Assembly (NCBI RefSeq): GCF_020966635.1
Contig: NZ_JAJKFQ010000026.1
Location: 287,894 to 351,893 of the forward strand
DNA from: Stieleria sp. JC731
GTDB lineage: Bacteria; Planctomycetota; Planctomycetia; Pirellulales; Pirellulaceae
Length of the DNA stretch: 64,000 nt
Direction: 5' to 3'
In this document: positions 1 to 8,763 of the stretch, one piece after another
How the letters are laid out: each line of letters starts with the position of its first letter
Numbering within the stretch: position 1 is the stretch's first letter
Notes under the pieces: generated by a model
Database searches by the model: none
What the model was told of the DNA's origin: nothing
The model's input: the letters and a program-made list of their open reading frames with translations, nothing else
Position numbers and translations under genes: made by a program

Positions 1-477
1 AAGTTGATGCAATACGATGCCAATCAGGACGGTGTTCTGACCAGCGATGAGCTAAGCGATCCGCGATTGCAGCATCTTTTTCAAAGGGCCGACCAAAACG
101 GCGATGGGCAACTCACGCGGGAAGAGATCGCTTCGGTCGTAGGCCAGCAGTCCGAGAGTGATCCTCGAAGGATGCAGCGAGGTTTTGGTGGCGGACCTCC
201 CGGAGGCTTCAACGGCCCTCCACCAAACGGTTTCGGCGGACCTCCTCCTGGCGGCGGTCCCGGCGGTCCGGACAGCTCTTTTGCGGGCGAACAACGCGGC
301 TTTCAGCCTCCGCGTCCGGGCACCGTTTTGCCGGATCACTTGATCAGCCAGCTTGGCCTGACCGATGCGCAGCAGAAAAAGCTTGCCGCGCTACAGGAAC
401 TTGTTGATAAACGGCTCGCAAAAATCCTGACCGAAGAACAGACCCAAATGCTGCAACATGGACCTCCCGGCCGCTAA
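1..477 (+). CDS. EF-hand calcium-binding protein, 5'-truncated by the window edge
   Basis: The reading frame is open from base 1, so the true start lies outside the window. Two canonical 12-residue EF-hand loops are visible about 20 residues apart: DANQDGVLTSDE and DQNGDGQLTREE, each with acidic or Asn/Thr ligands at positions 1, 3, 5, 9 and 12. A Gly/Pro/Phe-rich low-complexity linker follows, then a C-terminal helix. Paired EF-hands with such linkers are common in exported planctomycete proteins, where they probably bind Ca2+; the signal peptide cannot be seen here. A strong terminator follows directly, so this is the last gene of its transcript. Confidence 0.85.
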   Translation, partial: KLMQYDANQDGVLTSDELSDPRLQHLFQRADQNGDGQLTREEIASVVGQQSESDPRRMQRGFGGGPPGGFNGPPPNGFGGPPPGGGPGGPDSSFAGEQRGFQPPRPGTVLPDHLISQLGLTDAQQKKLAALQELVDKRLAKILTEEQTQMLQHGPPGR

Positions 478-494
478 GCAACATTGGGACTCGG

Positions 495-538
495 ACTGGC
501 TCGATTGATTGGACGTGATCAATTGAGCCAGTTTTTTG
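495..538 (+). terminator. Rho-independent terminator of the EF-hand gene
   Basis: A 15-bp stem (arms 495-509 and 518-532, one G-U pair) with an 8-nt loop is followed by six T residues. It starts 18 bases after the EF-hand stop codon and lies just beyond the 3' end of the convergent PhoD gene, so it probably keeps the two transcription units apart. Confidence 0.9.
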
Positions 539-571
539 TTTTCTTCAAAGCCCTACGCAAGGCGAATCAAA

Positions 572-2158
572 CTAGTCTCGATTGGCTTTCGCAGAACCGG
601 ATTCGACGACGAACGAGATACGTTCAAATGTTTTTCCGCCGGGCTTCAGGACATCGTCTACCGCCATGTAGTCGGACTTCCAGTGTTCCGGCGTCACCTC
701 GCAGCGAATATAGCCACGCTCGGCATTGTGGTATTTCACGCAAGGATTGTTTGCGAGCACCGCGTCCAAGTTCTTTGGTTTCTCGGGTCCGTTTCCACCG
801 CTAGAAATCGATGTCGCGACGAACTCCGTTGCCACGGTGTTTTCGTCTTCATTGCGATCATCCACTCGCAATTCATTCACCCAGTTGGAGTGAATGTCTC
901 CGGTAAGGACGACCGGATTTGAAACGACGCGGTCGCGTAGAAATTCAACCAACTGCTTTCGTTCGTACATGTAACCGGGCCATTGATCCATCGAGAAAGC
1001 TGGCGAGTCGTCATCGCCGCTGCGGTTGACAACCCCCATCATCACCTGCTGCGCTAGCACGTTCCATTTCGCCTGCGACTGGACCAGTTCTTTGCTAAGC
1101 CAACCGCGTTGTTTGCGACCTAGCAACGATTGGTTTTTGTCCCAGGCGGCAGCGTTCAAAGGAGACTTTCTATCGTTGTTGGGTTGGTCACTTCGGTACT
1201 GGCGAGTGTCCAGCACCATGAAATTCGCAAGCTGGCCGAATTGCGACGTTCGATACAAACGCATGTCGTGACCGGTCGGCATCTGGGCGAGCCGAAGTGG
1301 CATCATCTCATAGTAAGCCTGATAGGCGTTAACGCGTCGGATCATAAAGTCGACCGGGTCGACTCCTTTTTGTTCCGAAATGTCGCCCGCGCAGTTATTG
1401 TCAAATTCGTGGTCATCCCAGGTCAGTACCCAAGGACACTGCGCGTGCATGTTTTGCAGCAAGGGATCAAGCCGGTATTGGGAGTACCGCGTTCGATATT
1501 CTTCAAGCGATTCGACTTCGGGGCCGTGGTGGGTACGGACTTTACCATTTCGACCGGCCTCGTATTCATAGATGTAATCGCCGAGGTGAAAGACAAGATC
1601 CAGTTCGTCCTTTGCCATTTGCTCATAGGCGGTAAACAGGCCTTGTTCGAAGTTTTGACAGGACGCGACTGCGAATCGTACTTTCGATGGCGAACTTTGC
1701 GGATGTGGCATTGTGCGTGCACGTCCAATGGTGCTCTCTGCATCACCGCAACGGAAACGGTACCAGTACCAGCGATCCGGTTTTAGATCTGTCAGTTCAA
1801 CATGGACGGAGTGACCCAACGCAGGGGTTGCCAGTTGAGTTCCCTTTGCGACGACCGAGCGCATTTGGTCGTCTGTTGCGACTTCCCAAGTGACTTCCAC
1901 GTTTTGTGCAGGCATTCCGCCACCCGGCTGCATCGGCTCCGGTGCGAGACGTGTCCATAGTACGAAACCACGGTGGTCGGGATCACCGGATGCAACACCG
2001 AGCTTAAACGGATTGACGTCTAGCCGCACCGATTGGTCGGCGTATGTTTGCTGGGAAGCGAGGACGATCGTCGAAAACAACCCGGAAAAGCTCACAAAGC
2101 CTCGTCGCGAGACTTCTTGGCGGGCGAAGCGATCGATTTGGTCGGCAGGGTTTTTCAT
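572..2158 (-). CDS. phoD: PhoD-family alkaline phosphatase/phosphodiesterase, TAT-exported
   Basis: A 528-residue protein. The N-terminus carries a twin-arginine signal (SRRGFVSF, Arg18-Arg19) before a hydrophobic stretch. The PhoD N-terminal domain follows (FKLGVASGDPDHRGFVLWTR, 51-70). The metallophosphatase domain has LGDYIYEYE (192-200), WDDHEFDNN (247-255) and TGDIHSNW (419-426), which in the family bind Ca2+/Fe and the phosphate ester. Length and motif order match full-length PhoD. The expected role is release of phosphate from extracellular phosphomono- and diesters in the periplasm. It is a single gene convergent with the EF-hand gene. No Pho-box can be claimed by eye. Confidence 0.93.
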   Translation of the reverse strand: MKNPADQIDRFARQEVSRRGFVSFSGLFSTIVLASQQTYADQSVRLDVNPFKLGVASGDPDHRGFVLWTRLAPEPMQPGGGMPAQNVEVTWEVATDDQMRSVVAKGTQLATPALGHSVHVELTDLKPDRWYWYRFRCGDAESTIGRARTMPHPQSSPSKVRFAVASCQNFEQGLFTAYEQMAKDELDLVFHLGDYIYEYEAGRNGKVRTHHGPEVESLEEYRTRYSQYRLDPLLQNMHAQCPWVLTWDDHEFDNNCAGDISEQKGVDPVDFMIRRVNAYQAYYEMMPLRLAQMPTGHDMRLYRTSQFGQLANFMVLDTRQYRSDQPNNDRKSPLNAAAWDKNQSLLGRKQRGWLSKELVQSQAKWNVLAQQVMMGVVNRSGDDDSPAFSMDQWPGYMYERKQLVEFLRDRVVSNPVVLTGDIHSNWVNELRVDDRNEDENTVATEFVATSISSGGNGPEKPKNLDAVLANNPCVKYHNAERGYIRCEVTPEHWKSDYMAVDDVLKPGGKTFERISFVVESGSAKANRD

Positions 2159-2470
2159 AGCGGGATGGTGCGTGGGCGTTGATTTGATGGGAATTCGCTT
2201 AGCGGGTAGGCGAAGAAAATCCTACACCATTTGGGTGAGTGGCGTGCGGGTCATGTGTCGAAACGTATGCGGAGCCGGCTTCGCATTTGACGCAACGATT
2301 TTCCTACCTGAACGCGTGCAAAAGAGCCGCATTGGCTCGGCAGCAAAAGCCTCTGTCGCTCTTTTAGGTTGACCGTCTACAATGGACAACCCATCCCATG
2401 ACCACGTGCACTTAAAAGCGGTGGGGACCAACTACCGCACTTGTGCCGCCCGCCTCAAATTTTACAGACA
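2159..2470. other. Divergent intergenic region between phoD and the DUF1592 gene
   Basis: About 310 bases separate the two divergent start codons and must hold both promoters. A TACAAT hexamer near 2379-2384 on the + strand is a possible -10 box for the DUF1592 gene, but no convincing -35 box is placed upstream of it. No RNA gene or repeat is seen. Confidence 0.5.
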
Positions 2471-4441
2471 ATGCGTCAATTGTCATCGATCCGAATAATG
2501 CTCTCGGTGCGCGAACATCTGCCGGTTTTCACGGCGTTTGCTTCGATCATTGTGCTCTCGAATTCGTGCTTGCTTCCGCTCGCGTTTGCAGACCAAGCCT
2601 CACCAGAATGCGTGATGAAGTTTGTCGGAACATTCTGTGTTGATTGCCACCAAGGTGAAGACGCCGAGGGCGGATTGCGACTGGAGGAATTCGAAAATGG
2701 TTTGAACGAAACTGGTCTGAACATCGGTGATCATCTGGAAACGTGGAAGAAAGTTGTCTCTAGAACAGAGAACTTTTCGATGCCGCCACGTGAAGCTGAT
2801 GTGCCTGATGAAAGCGAGCGTGTGGCGTTTTTGGAAAGCATCCGGAATCTGATGTTAGAAACCGTCTGTGACAACGGCGCTCAACCCGGACCGGCACAGT
2901 TGCGTCGGCTCAATCGAACGGAATACGCCAATACCGTTCGCGATCTTCTTGGTATCCATGTCAACGCCGCACACTCATTGCCCTTTGATGGTGCGGGCGG
3001 TGAAGGGTTCGACAACGCATCCGAAACACTGTTCATCTCGCCCATCTACGCAGAGAAGTATATTGATGCCGCTGGCGAAGCGTTAGGTCACGCTTTCAAT
3101 GACCCCGGTGCAAGGCGTCGGCTACTCGTTGCCGAACCGGACGGTTCGCGAACAGCTGTTGAAGCCGCAAAGATCGTGCTGAAGAAATTCTTGACGCGAG
3201 CCTTTCGTCGACCGGCGACCGATCAGGAAATCGCCGAGTACACCGCTGTCTTCGAAAACGCATTTAAAGCTGAGGATTCATTTGCAGGTGCGATCGAGAT
3301 GACGATGCAAGCGGCGATGGTGTCCCCCAAGTTTTTGATGTTGTATGAAACGCCGAATGCTTCGGGAGAAACTGTCGAAGTTGACCAATACGAGCTAGCC
3401 GCACGCTTGTCCTATTTCCTGTGGGCGTCGATGCCTGACGACGAGTTAATGAATCTCGCTGCCGCTGGGAAGCTGCACCAACGTGAAGTGTTGGATGGAC
3501 AAGTCGAGAGGCTTCTACACAGCCGGATCAATGATGAAGGGCTACGGCGAAATGCGAAGGTACGTGAGTTCGCGTCAAGCTTTATGGATCAATGGCTCGG
3601 AACGAGAGCGCTCGGCCGAGAGTTCATCCCCGACCCGAAAGTTGCCAAAGGCTACAACTCTGAACTTGAAGGCGGAATGAAGTATGAGCCGGTCTTTTTC
3701 TTTGAGGACATTCTGTCGGACAACCGTTCGCTTTTGAATTTTATCGATTCAGATTTCACATACGTCAATCGAGAGCTGGCATCGCACTATCGCATTCGCG
3801 GTGATTTTCGAGAGCAACCCAAGCGAACCGATTTGGAAAAGGAACACAACCGTGGCGGGTTGCTGGGAATGGGAGCCGTCTTGGCTGTCTCATCGCATCC
3901 CTATCGCACAAGCCCGGTGTTGCGCGGTAAGTGGATTTTAGAAACGATGCTCGGAACACCGCCCCCGCCCCCACCCCCGGACGTTCCCGCGTTGGAAGAA
4001 GGCGATGGGGCGAACGTGCCTAGCTCGCTTCGCGAAAAACTTGAACAGCATCGTGCGAACGCGACCTGTGCCAGCTGCCACGACATGATCGACCCGCTGG
4101 GATTTGGCTTGGAAAACTATGACCTGCTTGGTCGCTGGCGTGATGAGGTTGCCGGACAACCCATTGATACGCGAGGGGAATTACCCGGTGGAAAAACCTT
4201 TGACGGTCATCAAGAGTTGAAAAGTTTGTTGATGGATCGCAAAGACCAGTTCATCCGACATTTCGTTTCCAAGGTTTTAGGATACGCCCTTTCACGCGGA
4301 TTGACCGAAGAAGATGAATGTGTTGTCGAAGAAGTGACCAAGAAACTGGCTGACGATGGCTACAAGGCTCAAACGTTGATCAAAGAGATCGTTTGGAGTA
4401 CGCCTTTCCGTTTCAAAGCCCCTGTCGCATCCCACCCCTAA
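2471..4441 (+). CDS. DUF1592 family exported c-type cytochrome-like protein (DUF1587/1595/1592/1588/1585)
   Basis: The frame is open from a TTG at 2441; the ATG at 2471 is preferred because it begins a basic-hydrophobic signal-like segment. The 656-residue product has the planctomycete architecture in order: a CVDCH heme-binding motif near residue 58; the DUF1587 signature (LRRLNRTEYANTVRDLLGI); DUF1595 around ARRRLL...RAFRRPATDQE; DUF1592 with AARLSYFLWASMPDDEL; DUF1588 with a second CxxCH (CASCHDMIDPLGFGLENYD, near 533); and C-terminal DUF1585. A run of seven prolines precedes the second heme motif. The family is exported and probably c-heme bearing, but its substrate is unknown. It pairs with the DUF1552 gene immediately downstream, as usual for this family. 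Confidence 0.93.
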   Translation: MRQLSSIRIMLSVREHLPVFTAFASIIVLSNSCLLPLAFADQASPECVMKFVGTFCVDCHQGEDAEGGLRLEEFENGLNETGLNIGDHLETWKKVVSRTENFSMPPREADVPDESERVAFLESIRNLMLETVCDNGAQPGPAQLRRLNRTEYANTVRDLLGIHVNAAHSLPFDGAGGEGFDNASETLFISPIYAEKYIDAAGEALGHAFNDPGARRRLLVAEPDGSRTAVEAAKIVLKKFLTRAFRRPATDQEIAEYTAVFENAFKAEDSFAGAIEMTMQAAMVSPKFLMLYETPNASGETVEVDQYELAARLSYFLWASMPDDELMNLAAAGKLHQREVLDGQVERLLHSRINDEGLRRNAKVREFASSFMDQWLGTRALGREFIPDPKVAKGYNSELEGGMKYEPVFFFEDILSDNRSLLNFIDSDFTYVNRELASHYRIRGDFREQPKRTDLEKEHNRGGLLGMGAVLAVSSHPYRTSPVLRGKWILETMLGTPPPPPPPDVPALEEGDGANVPSSLREKLEQHRANATCASCHDMIDPLGFGLENYDLLGRWRDEVAGQPIDTRGELPGGKTFDGHQELKSLLMDRKDQFIRHFVSKVLGYALSRGLTEEDECVVEEVTKKLADDGYKAQTLIKEIVWSTPFRFKAPVASHP

Positions 4442-4473
4442 AAAAGTCGTGTCATCGGTTGACGATGACACGT
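4441..4473 (-). terminator. Perfect hairpin between the DUF1592 and DUF1552 genes, oriented as a minus-strand terminator
   Basis: A perfect 10-bp stem (4449-4458 with 4464-4473, loop GTTGA) lies right after the DUF1592 stop codon. The T-tract needed for intrinsic termination exists only on the minus strand (A run at 4441-4446). On the plus strand the hairpin lacks a T-tract, so it could instead stabilise the 3' end of the upstream mRNA or reduce read-through within the pair. Confidence 0.6.
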
Positions 4474-4532
4474 CTCCCCGCAACCCGATTACGTCCTACC
4501 TCGTTTTATTCTGCCTGCAGGTTGACTGAGCA

Positions 4533-5942
4533 ATGAATCGCATCAATTCACAGAACAAGAAATCGATCTATTTGGCAGATCAGGATAAGCGTTCGACCTT
4601 CTTGTCTCGCCGAACTCTATTGCGTGGGTCGGGCATGGCACTGGCGCTTCCTTGGTTGGAAGCGATGATCTCACCCGCCAAAGCTGAAAGCGACGATTCG
4701 CAGCCACAGCGGGAGGACACGCCGATTCGAATGGCAGCGTTGTTTGTTCCCAATGGCGTCCGTGCAGATCAATGGACGCCCGAGGGTGAGGGGACATCGT
4801 TTGAACTATCGCCGACGCTGCAACCGTTGGCTTCGCTGAAAGAGAAGCTGTTGGTGGTTTCAAACCTATGGAACCAAGCGAGCAATGTTGGCGATGGGCA
4901 CTACGTCAAATGCTCGGGTTACTTAACCTGCACTACGATCAATAAGTCGCTTGGAATTGATCTGAATTGCAACGGTCGATCAATGGATCAAGTTGCAGCG
5001 GACTACAGTGAAAAGTTTACGCCGCTCCGTTCCCTGGAACTGGGGATCGATCCGGTCACAACCGGGGTGGATACCAACGTCGGCTACACCCGTGTTTATG
5101 GATCGCACATTGCGTGGAACGGTCCGACCAGTCCGTTGGCAAAAGAGTTGAGTCCGCGATCCGTTTTTGATCGTCTGCTGCGGTCTTCCAAACCGTCGGC
5201 ACAGTCATCGTGGCGAAATCGGTTGCTTCTTGATCGCGCCCTTGATGACGTCAAGCAGCTGAACCATCGGCTTGGTGCGAGCGATCGACAGCGGATGGAT
5301 GAATACATGCAATCTTTGCGCTCGATCGAAAAGCGACTTGAGCAGCAAGATTCGGATTCGAGTCATGCTTGGCAGCCGCGTGTGCCGCTAGATTCTTCTG
5401 CAAGACCGAACGAAGAGCGGCGGGATGATCACCAGGAACACGTTCGCTTGATGATGGATATGATTGCGTTGGCGTTTCAGACCGATACGACACGAGTCTG
5501 TACATTCATGTTTGGCAATGCTGTCAGCGGTAGAAACTTTTCCTTCCTTGATGGCGTCAGCGGCGGACACCACGACATCTCGCACCATCAAGGCAACTCC
5601 GAAAAGCTGACCCAGTATCAATTGATCAACCAATGGCACGTCGATCAGTATGGCTACCTGCTCAATAAGCTGAACTCAATGCAGGAAGGCGAAAGCACCG
5701 TTTTGGATCATTCGATGATTCTGTATGGATCGGGGCTTCGCGACGGCAACAGCCACAGCCCACACAATTTGCCGATTGTTGTGGCCGGTTCGGCTGGGGG
5801 CAGGATTCAAAGCGGTCAGCATTTGAAGTGCGATCGTGACACTCCGTTATCGAACCTGTTCACTTCAATGCTTACCGCTTTTGGCGGGCATCAACAGCAC
5901 TTCGCAGACAGCACTGGTCCGTTGGCAAACGTGCTTTCATAG
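4533..5942 (+). CDS. DUF1552 domain protein, TAT-exported
   Basis: A 469-residue protein. The N-terminus has a twin-arginine signal (LSRRTLLRGSGMALALPWLEA, residues about 25-45), then the DUF1552 body with RMAALFVPNGVRADQW and a late YGSGLRDGNSHSPHNLPIVV block resembling the C-terminal part of alkaline-phosphatase-like folds. The family occurs next to DUF1592 cytochromes in planctomycetes and related phyla; the enzymatic function is not established. The ATG at 4533 is supported by the signal sequence. The 91-base gap from the DUF1592 gene suggests one operon, although a hairpin lies between them. Confidence 0.92.
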   Translation: MNRINSQNKKSIYLADQDKRSTFLSRRTLLRGSGMALALPWLEAMISPAKAESDDSQPQREDTPIRMAALFVPNGVRADQWTPEGEGTSFELSPTLQPLASLKEKLLVVSNLWNQASNVGDGHYVKCSGYLTCTTINKSLGIDLNCNGRSMDQVAADYSEKFTPLRSLELGIDPVTTGVDTNVGYTRVYGSHIAWNGPTSPLAKELSPRSVFDRLLRSSKPSAQSSWRNRLLLDRALDDVKQLNHRLGASDRQRMDEYMQSLRSIEKRLEQQDSDSSHAWQPRVPLDSSARPNEERRDDHQEHVRLMMDMIALAFQTDTTRVCTFMFGNAVSGRNFSFLDGVSGGHHDISHHQGNSEKLTQYQLINQWHVDQYGYLLNKLNSMQEGESTVLDHSMILYGSGLRDGNSHSPHNLPIVVAGSAGGRIQSGQHLKCDRDTPLSNLFTSMLTAFGGHQQHFADSTGPLANVLS

Positions 5943-6002
5943 CTTCGCAGTCACTAGAGAATGCGGATTCATCCGGTATGCCCGCTGAGGGGGCAATACT
6001 GG

Positions 6003-7457
6003 TTAGAAACGAAAGAGAGAGCGCGGTTGTTGGACGATGCCCCGCCGCTTCAATTCCGCCTTTGCCGCATCGGTGAGCTTGGTGAAGTGCGCGTTTTTCA
6101 AATTTTCCAGTTCTAGAATTGGTGCCAGGTCATCAAGTGTCAAAGGCTGATCGTTGTTAACTCGGATGGATTGCAATCGCTTTAGCTGGGCGATCTGTGC
6201 AATGTCTTCCGGACGAAGTCTTACTTGGCCTGTCAGACTTAGATGTTGCAGCTTCATCGATGGTGAGAATCGAATTGGTTCACGATTGATCTTATTGACC
6301 ATCAGTGAGTTCAATTCGGTGAGCTTCGGAACCATTGTCCAAAGCACGTTCGAGTGATTGACGGTCAAATGTCCGTCGAAATTGCTCGCGATACATTCCT
6401 GCAAGTCGTCCAAGACATGCAAAGGTCGATAGAGTCCGATTCTTGCACAATCATGCTGAATCCATTTCCCAATCCCAAGGGAATCTTTGGTCTTGGCCGG
6501 GAAGTAAAGCATCAATGGTCTCTGCCCGCGAATGGTAAAGTACAAACGATTTTCGTAGGCGGTAGCGGACAGCACAGAGTTTGGCAAAATCTCACTGAAC
6601 TGAGAGATTGTCAATTGCTCCGACTTCGGATCTTCTTCTAAGTAGATTTGCAGCCTTCGTTTGGGGCGGAGTGATAGACCTCGCAGTTCATCTGCTGAGA
6701 TTGAGCAGAATTGAAGTCCCAAAGTCCAGACGTTGATCCTATCGATTCGCTCGAGCGTCGGTCGATCGAGATCGCAATTTCGGATCATCATCATGGAGAC
6801 TCTACTGAGGTCGTTGCTGATGAATTTCAGCAGCGTGTCGCGGTCGATGTCGGACAGGTAGCAGACAGAGACTGGCTGTAGGTTCGGAATGCCGCGAAGT
6901 GCGTTGATGTCCGCACCGGTCAGGCCGAACTGTGTCGTTGACTGGTTCGGCGTAAAGATAAGTGTGTGAAGCTTAGGGCAGGAGGCAAGCTTCTTGATCT
7001 CGGATGAATCAACGCTTGTTCGGTGGATATCCAGGACTTGGAGGTTGGGCAGCTTGGCAAGTTGATCGAGTGCTTCGCCGCCGATCCCTCGAATTCCCCA
7101 AATGGCGAGTCGCCGAAGTTTTTTGCAATGCAGAATGTCTTCGATATCGCTGGAACGAATTTGAGTTTTTTCCAGATACAGACGTTCTAGCTCGGTCAAT
7201 GGTGACAGTGCTTGAAGATCGCCAGGGCCAACGCTGCAAGATGCCAATCGGACGGTGATCGGCGTAGCAAAATAGTGATTGGTGCGTTGGTGGAACGAGT
7301 TCAGAAAGCTACTTCGATACTCGACCTTGCCACCGAGTGTTTCGATGTAGTCGATGGCGATATGGATCCGCTGCCGCCTTTTGTGATACCAGCTGCCAAA
7401 CGCAACGAGTGTCGCTAGGACAAGCAACGTACGTATCGAGAATCGAAATTTTGACAT
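6003..7457 (-). CDS. Membrane-anchored leucine-rich-repeat-like protein
   Basis: A 484-residue protein. The N-terminus FRFSIRTLLVLATLVAFGSW is a single membrane anchor of the 'R-F-S-[IL]-R-T-L-L' type found at the start of many planctomycete proteins. The body contains irregular leucine-rich repeats, for example LTELERLYLEKTQIRSSDI, LPNLQVLDIHRTSVDSSEI and LKRLQSIRVNNDQPLTLDDL, typical of a curved solenoid. No catalytic motif is seen. It is probably held in the cytoplasmic membrane with the repeats outside, acting in protein contacts; that is inference. It is convergent with the DUF1552 gene. Confidence 0.85.
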   Translation of the reverse strand: MSKFRFSIRTLLVLATLVAFGSWYHKRRQRIHIAIDYIETLGGKVEYRSSFLNSFHQRTNHYFATPITVRLASCSVGPGDLQALSPLTELERLYLEKTQIRSSDIEDILHCKKLRRLAIWGIRGIGGEALDQLAKLPNLQVLDIHRTSVDSSEIKKLASCPKLHTLIFTPNQSTTQFGLTGADINALRGIPNLQPVSVCYLSDIDRDTLLKFISNDLSRVSMMMIRNCDLDRPTLERIDRINVWTLGLQFCSISADELRGLSLRPKRRLQIYLEEDPKSEQLTISQFSEILPNSVLSATAYENRLYFTIRGQRPLMLYFPAKTKDSLGIGKWIQHDCARIGLYRPLHVLDDLQECIASNFDGHLTVNHSNVLWTMVPKLTELNSLMVNKINREPIRFSPSMKLQHLSLTGQVRLRPEDIAQIAQLKRLQSIRVNNDQPLTLDDLAPILELENLKNAHFTKLTDAAKAELKRRGIVQQPRSLFRF

Positions 7458-7536
7458 CGTTAATCACGGTCAGAGTCGATCGACAAGACGCGATTGAGTC
7501 TAACAATGTCAGCAAAGCTTGTGTTTTTCAGCGAGC

Positions 7537-8520
7537 TTATTCGCTGATGTAGGTCCGCCGCGGACTTTTTTCTTGCAGACGTTCAAACGCGGCGGCAAAT
7601 TGCTGCCCCAAGTCGATATAGCCTGCCGAGTCGTAGTGCCAAGGGTCCGAATACTCGTAGCCATCGGTTGACGTCACGATCGCGGCACAGCTGTCGTTTT
7701 CGACAAAAGATTGTTGCTGAGCACGCAATTGCTCACCAAACTCCCAAACCTTGCCCGACGGCGTGTTGCCACTATCGGAGATCTGCCCGATCACGACAGG
7801 GATGTCATCCTTTCGCAGTGCTGCTCGCAACAAGTCCATCAACCGTTTTAGATTCGCAGCGTAGGCATTCGCGGTGGCTTCATCGATGGTTGCATCGCTT
7901 TCGCCTTGCATCCACGCAATTCCGACAGGATGAAGGACGTCAATCTCACCATCGTTGTCGATATCGCAGTCTGAAAATGCATTGCGGATCGTTGCCAAAC
8001 AATGGTCGTATTGGTTGACGTCGCGGTCCAAGCCTTCTTCGGAATGAAAGTCGGGATCCCAACATCCGAATCGTCCGGCGGCTTCAATCGCGATGGATGA
8101 GCCATTGCGAGCGTATTTGATGACAGCGATTTTGCGAGCGGGGTTTTGTTGCTTCAACGCGTGCAGCATTGAAACCTCTAACCCGAAACGGTCTGAATAG
8201 CGGTTCGATCCGTTGCGGAGCTGAAAGCCCGTCCCATGACCGGGTTGAAATCCGGACCAAAATCCATCACCGACCGCAGCCGTTTGGTCGGGAAGTGGCG
8301 GGCTGTGGAAAATGTAAACGTCCGCCAAACGTCCTTGAAGGTCTTCGGGCAGTTCATCAACCTTGCCGAAGCCTTCCATATTGGATTGGCCCCCTAGGAA
8401 GTAGAGGTCGAACTCATCAGCAAGGCAATTGTGCGAGACGGGAAACGCAATCATCGAGACCGCGAAGGCGGCGACGGGCAATAGCGATGATCGAATTCGG
8501 GCGAGGCGTCTTTTCAACAT
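7537..8520 (-). CDS. Sialate O-acetylesterase-like SGNH hydrolase (carbohydrate esterase family 6 type)
   Basis: The ATG at 8520 is chosen over the upstream in-frame start at 8574 because a minus-strand terminator occupies 8551-8585 and because a signal peptide begins here (MLKRRLARIRSSLLPVAAFA). The 327-residue product has the SGNH blocks: LYFLGGQSNMEGFG with the nucleophile Ser, WMQGESDAT, and DPWHYDSAG with the Asp-His pair. This is the DUF303/CE6 pattern of acetyl-ester hydrolases acting on xylan or sialic acids. An insert DCDIDNDGEIDVL resembles a Ca2+-binding loop. Expected location is periplasm or cell surface, removing acetyl groups from polysaccharides. Confidence 0.88.
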   Translation of the reverse strand: MLKRRLARIRSSLLPVAAFAVSMIAFPVSHNCLADEFDLYFLGGQSNMEGFGKVDELPEDLQGRLADVYIFHSPPLPDQTAAVGDGFWSGFQPGHGTGFQLRNGSNRYSDRFGLEVSMLHALKQQNPARKIAVIKYARNGSSIAIEAAGRFGCWDPDFHSEEGLDRDVNQYDHCLATIRNAFSDCDIDNDGEIDVLHPVGIAWMQGESDATIDEATANAYAANLKRLMDLLRAALRKDDIPVVIGQISDSGNTPSGKVWEFGEQLRAQQQSFVENDSCAAIVTSTDGYEYSDPWHYDSAGYIDLGQQFAAAFERLQEKSPRRTYISE

Positions 8521-8550
8521 GCTGGTTCCGGTGCACGTCACTTGGGGCAG

Positions 8551-8585
8551 TAAAAAAGGCAGCGTGCAATTCAAACACGCTGCCT
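8551..8585 (-). terminator. Rho-independent terminator downstream of the charged-protein gene
   Basis: A perfect 10-bp stem (arms 8557-8566 and 8576-8585) is followed on the minus strand by a T-tract at 8551-8557. It lies about 180 bases after the charged-protein stop codon and just before the esterase start, so it separates the two units. Confidence 0.85.
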
Positions 8586-8763
8586 ATGAAGTAGTGTAGC
8601 ACTTGTCGACCGGGTGAGCGTCGTGATCAGCGATTCTGAAATTTCAAAATCTTTCCGCCGATGACGTTTGGTCGCTGTTCGTCAGATTAGGTCTTCGTCC
8701 GATTTCGGAATCGGGGAAAATCTTAATCGAGACGAAGCATGTATTGCCCGGGTGCCTCTGTCG

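Noticed and set aside
5979..5995. Terminator between the DUF1552 and leucine-rich-repeat genes
   Set aside because: The possible stem TGCCC/GGGCA is only 5 bp and has no T-tract on either strand.
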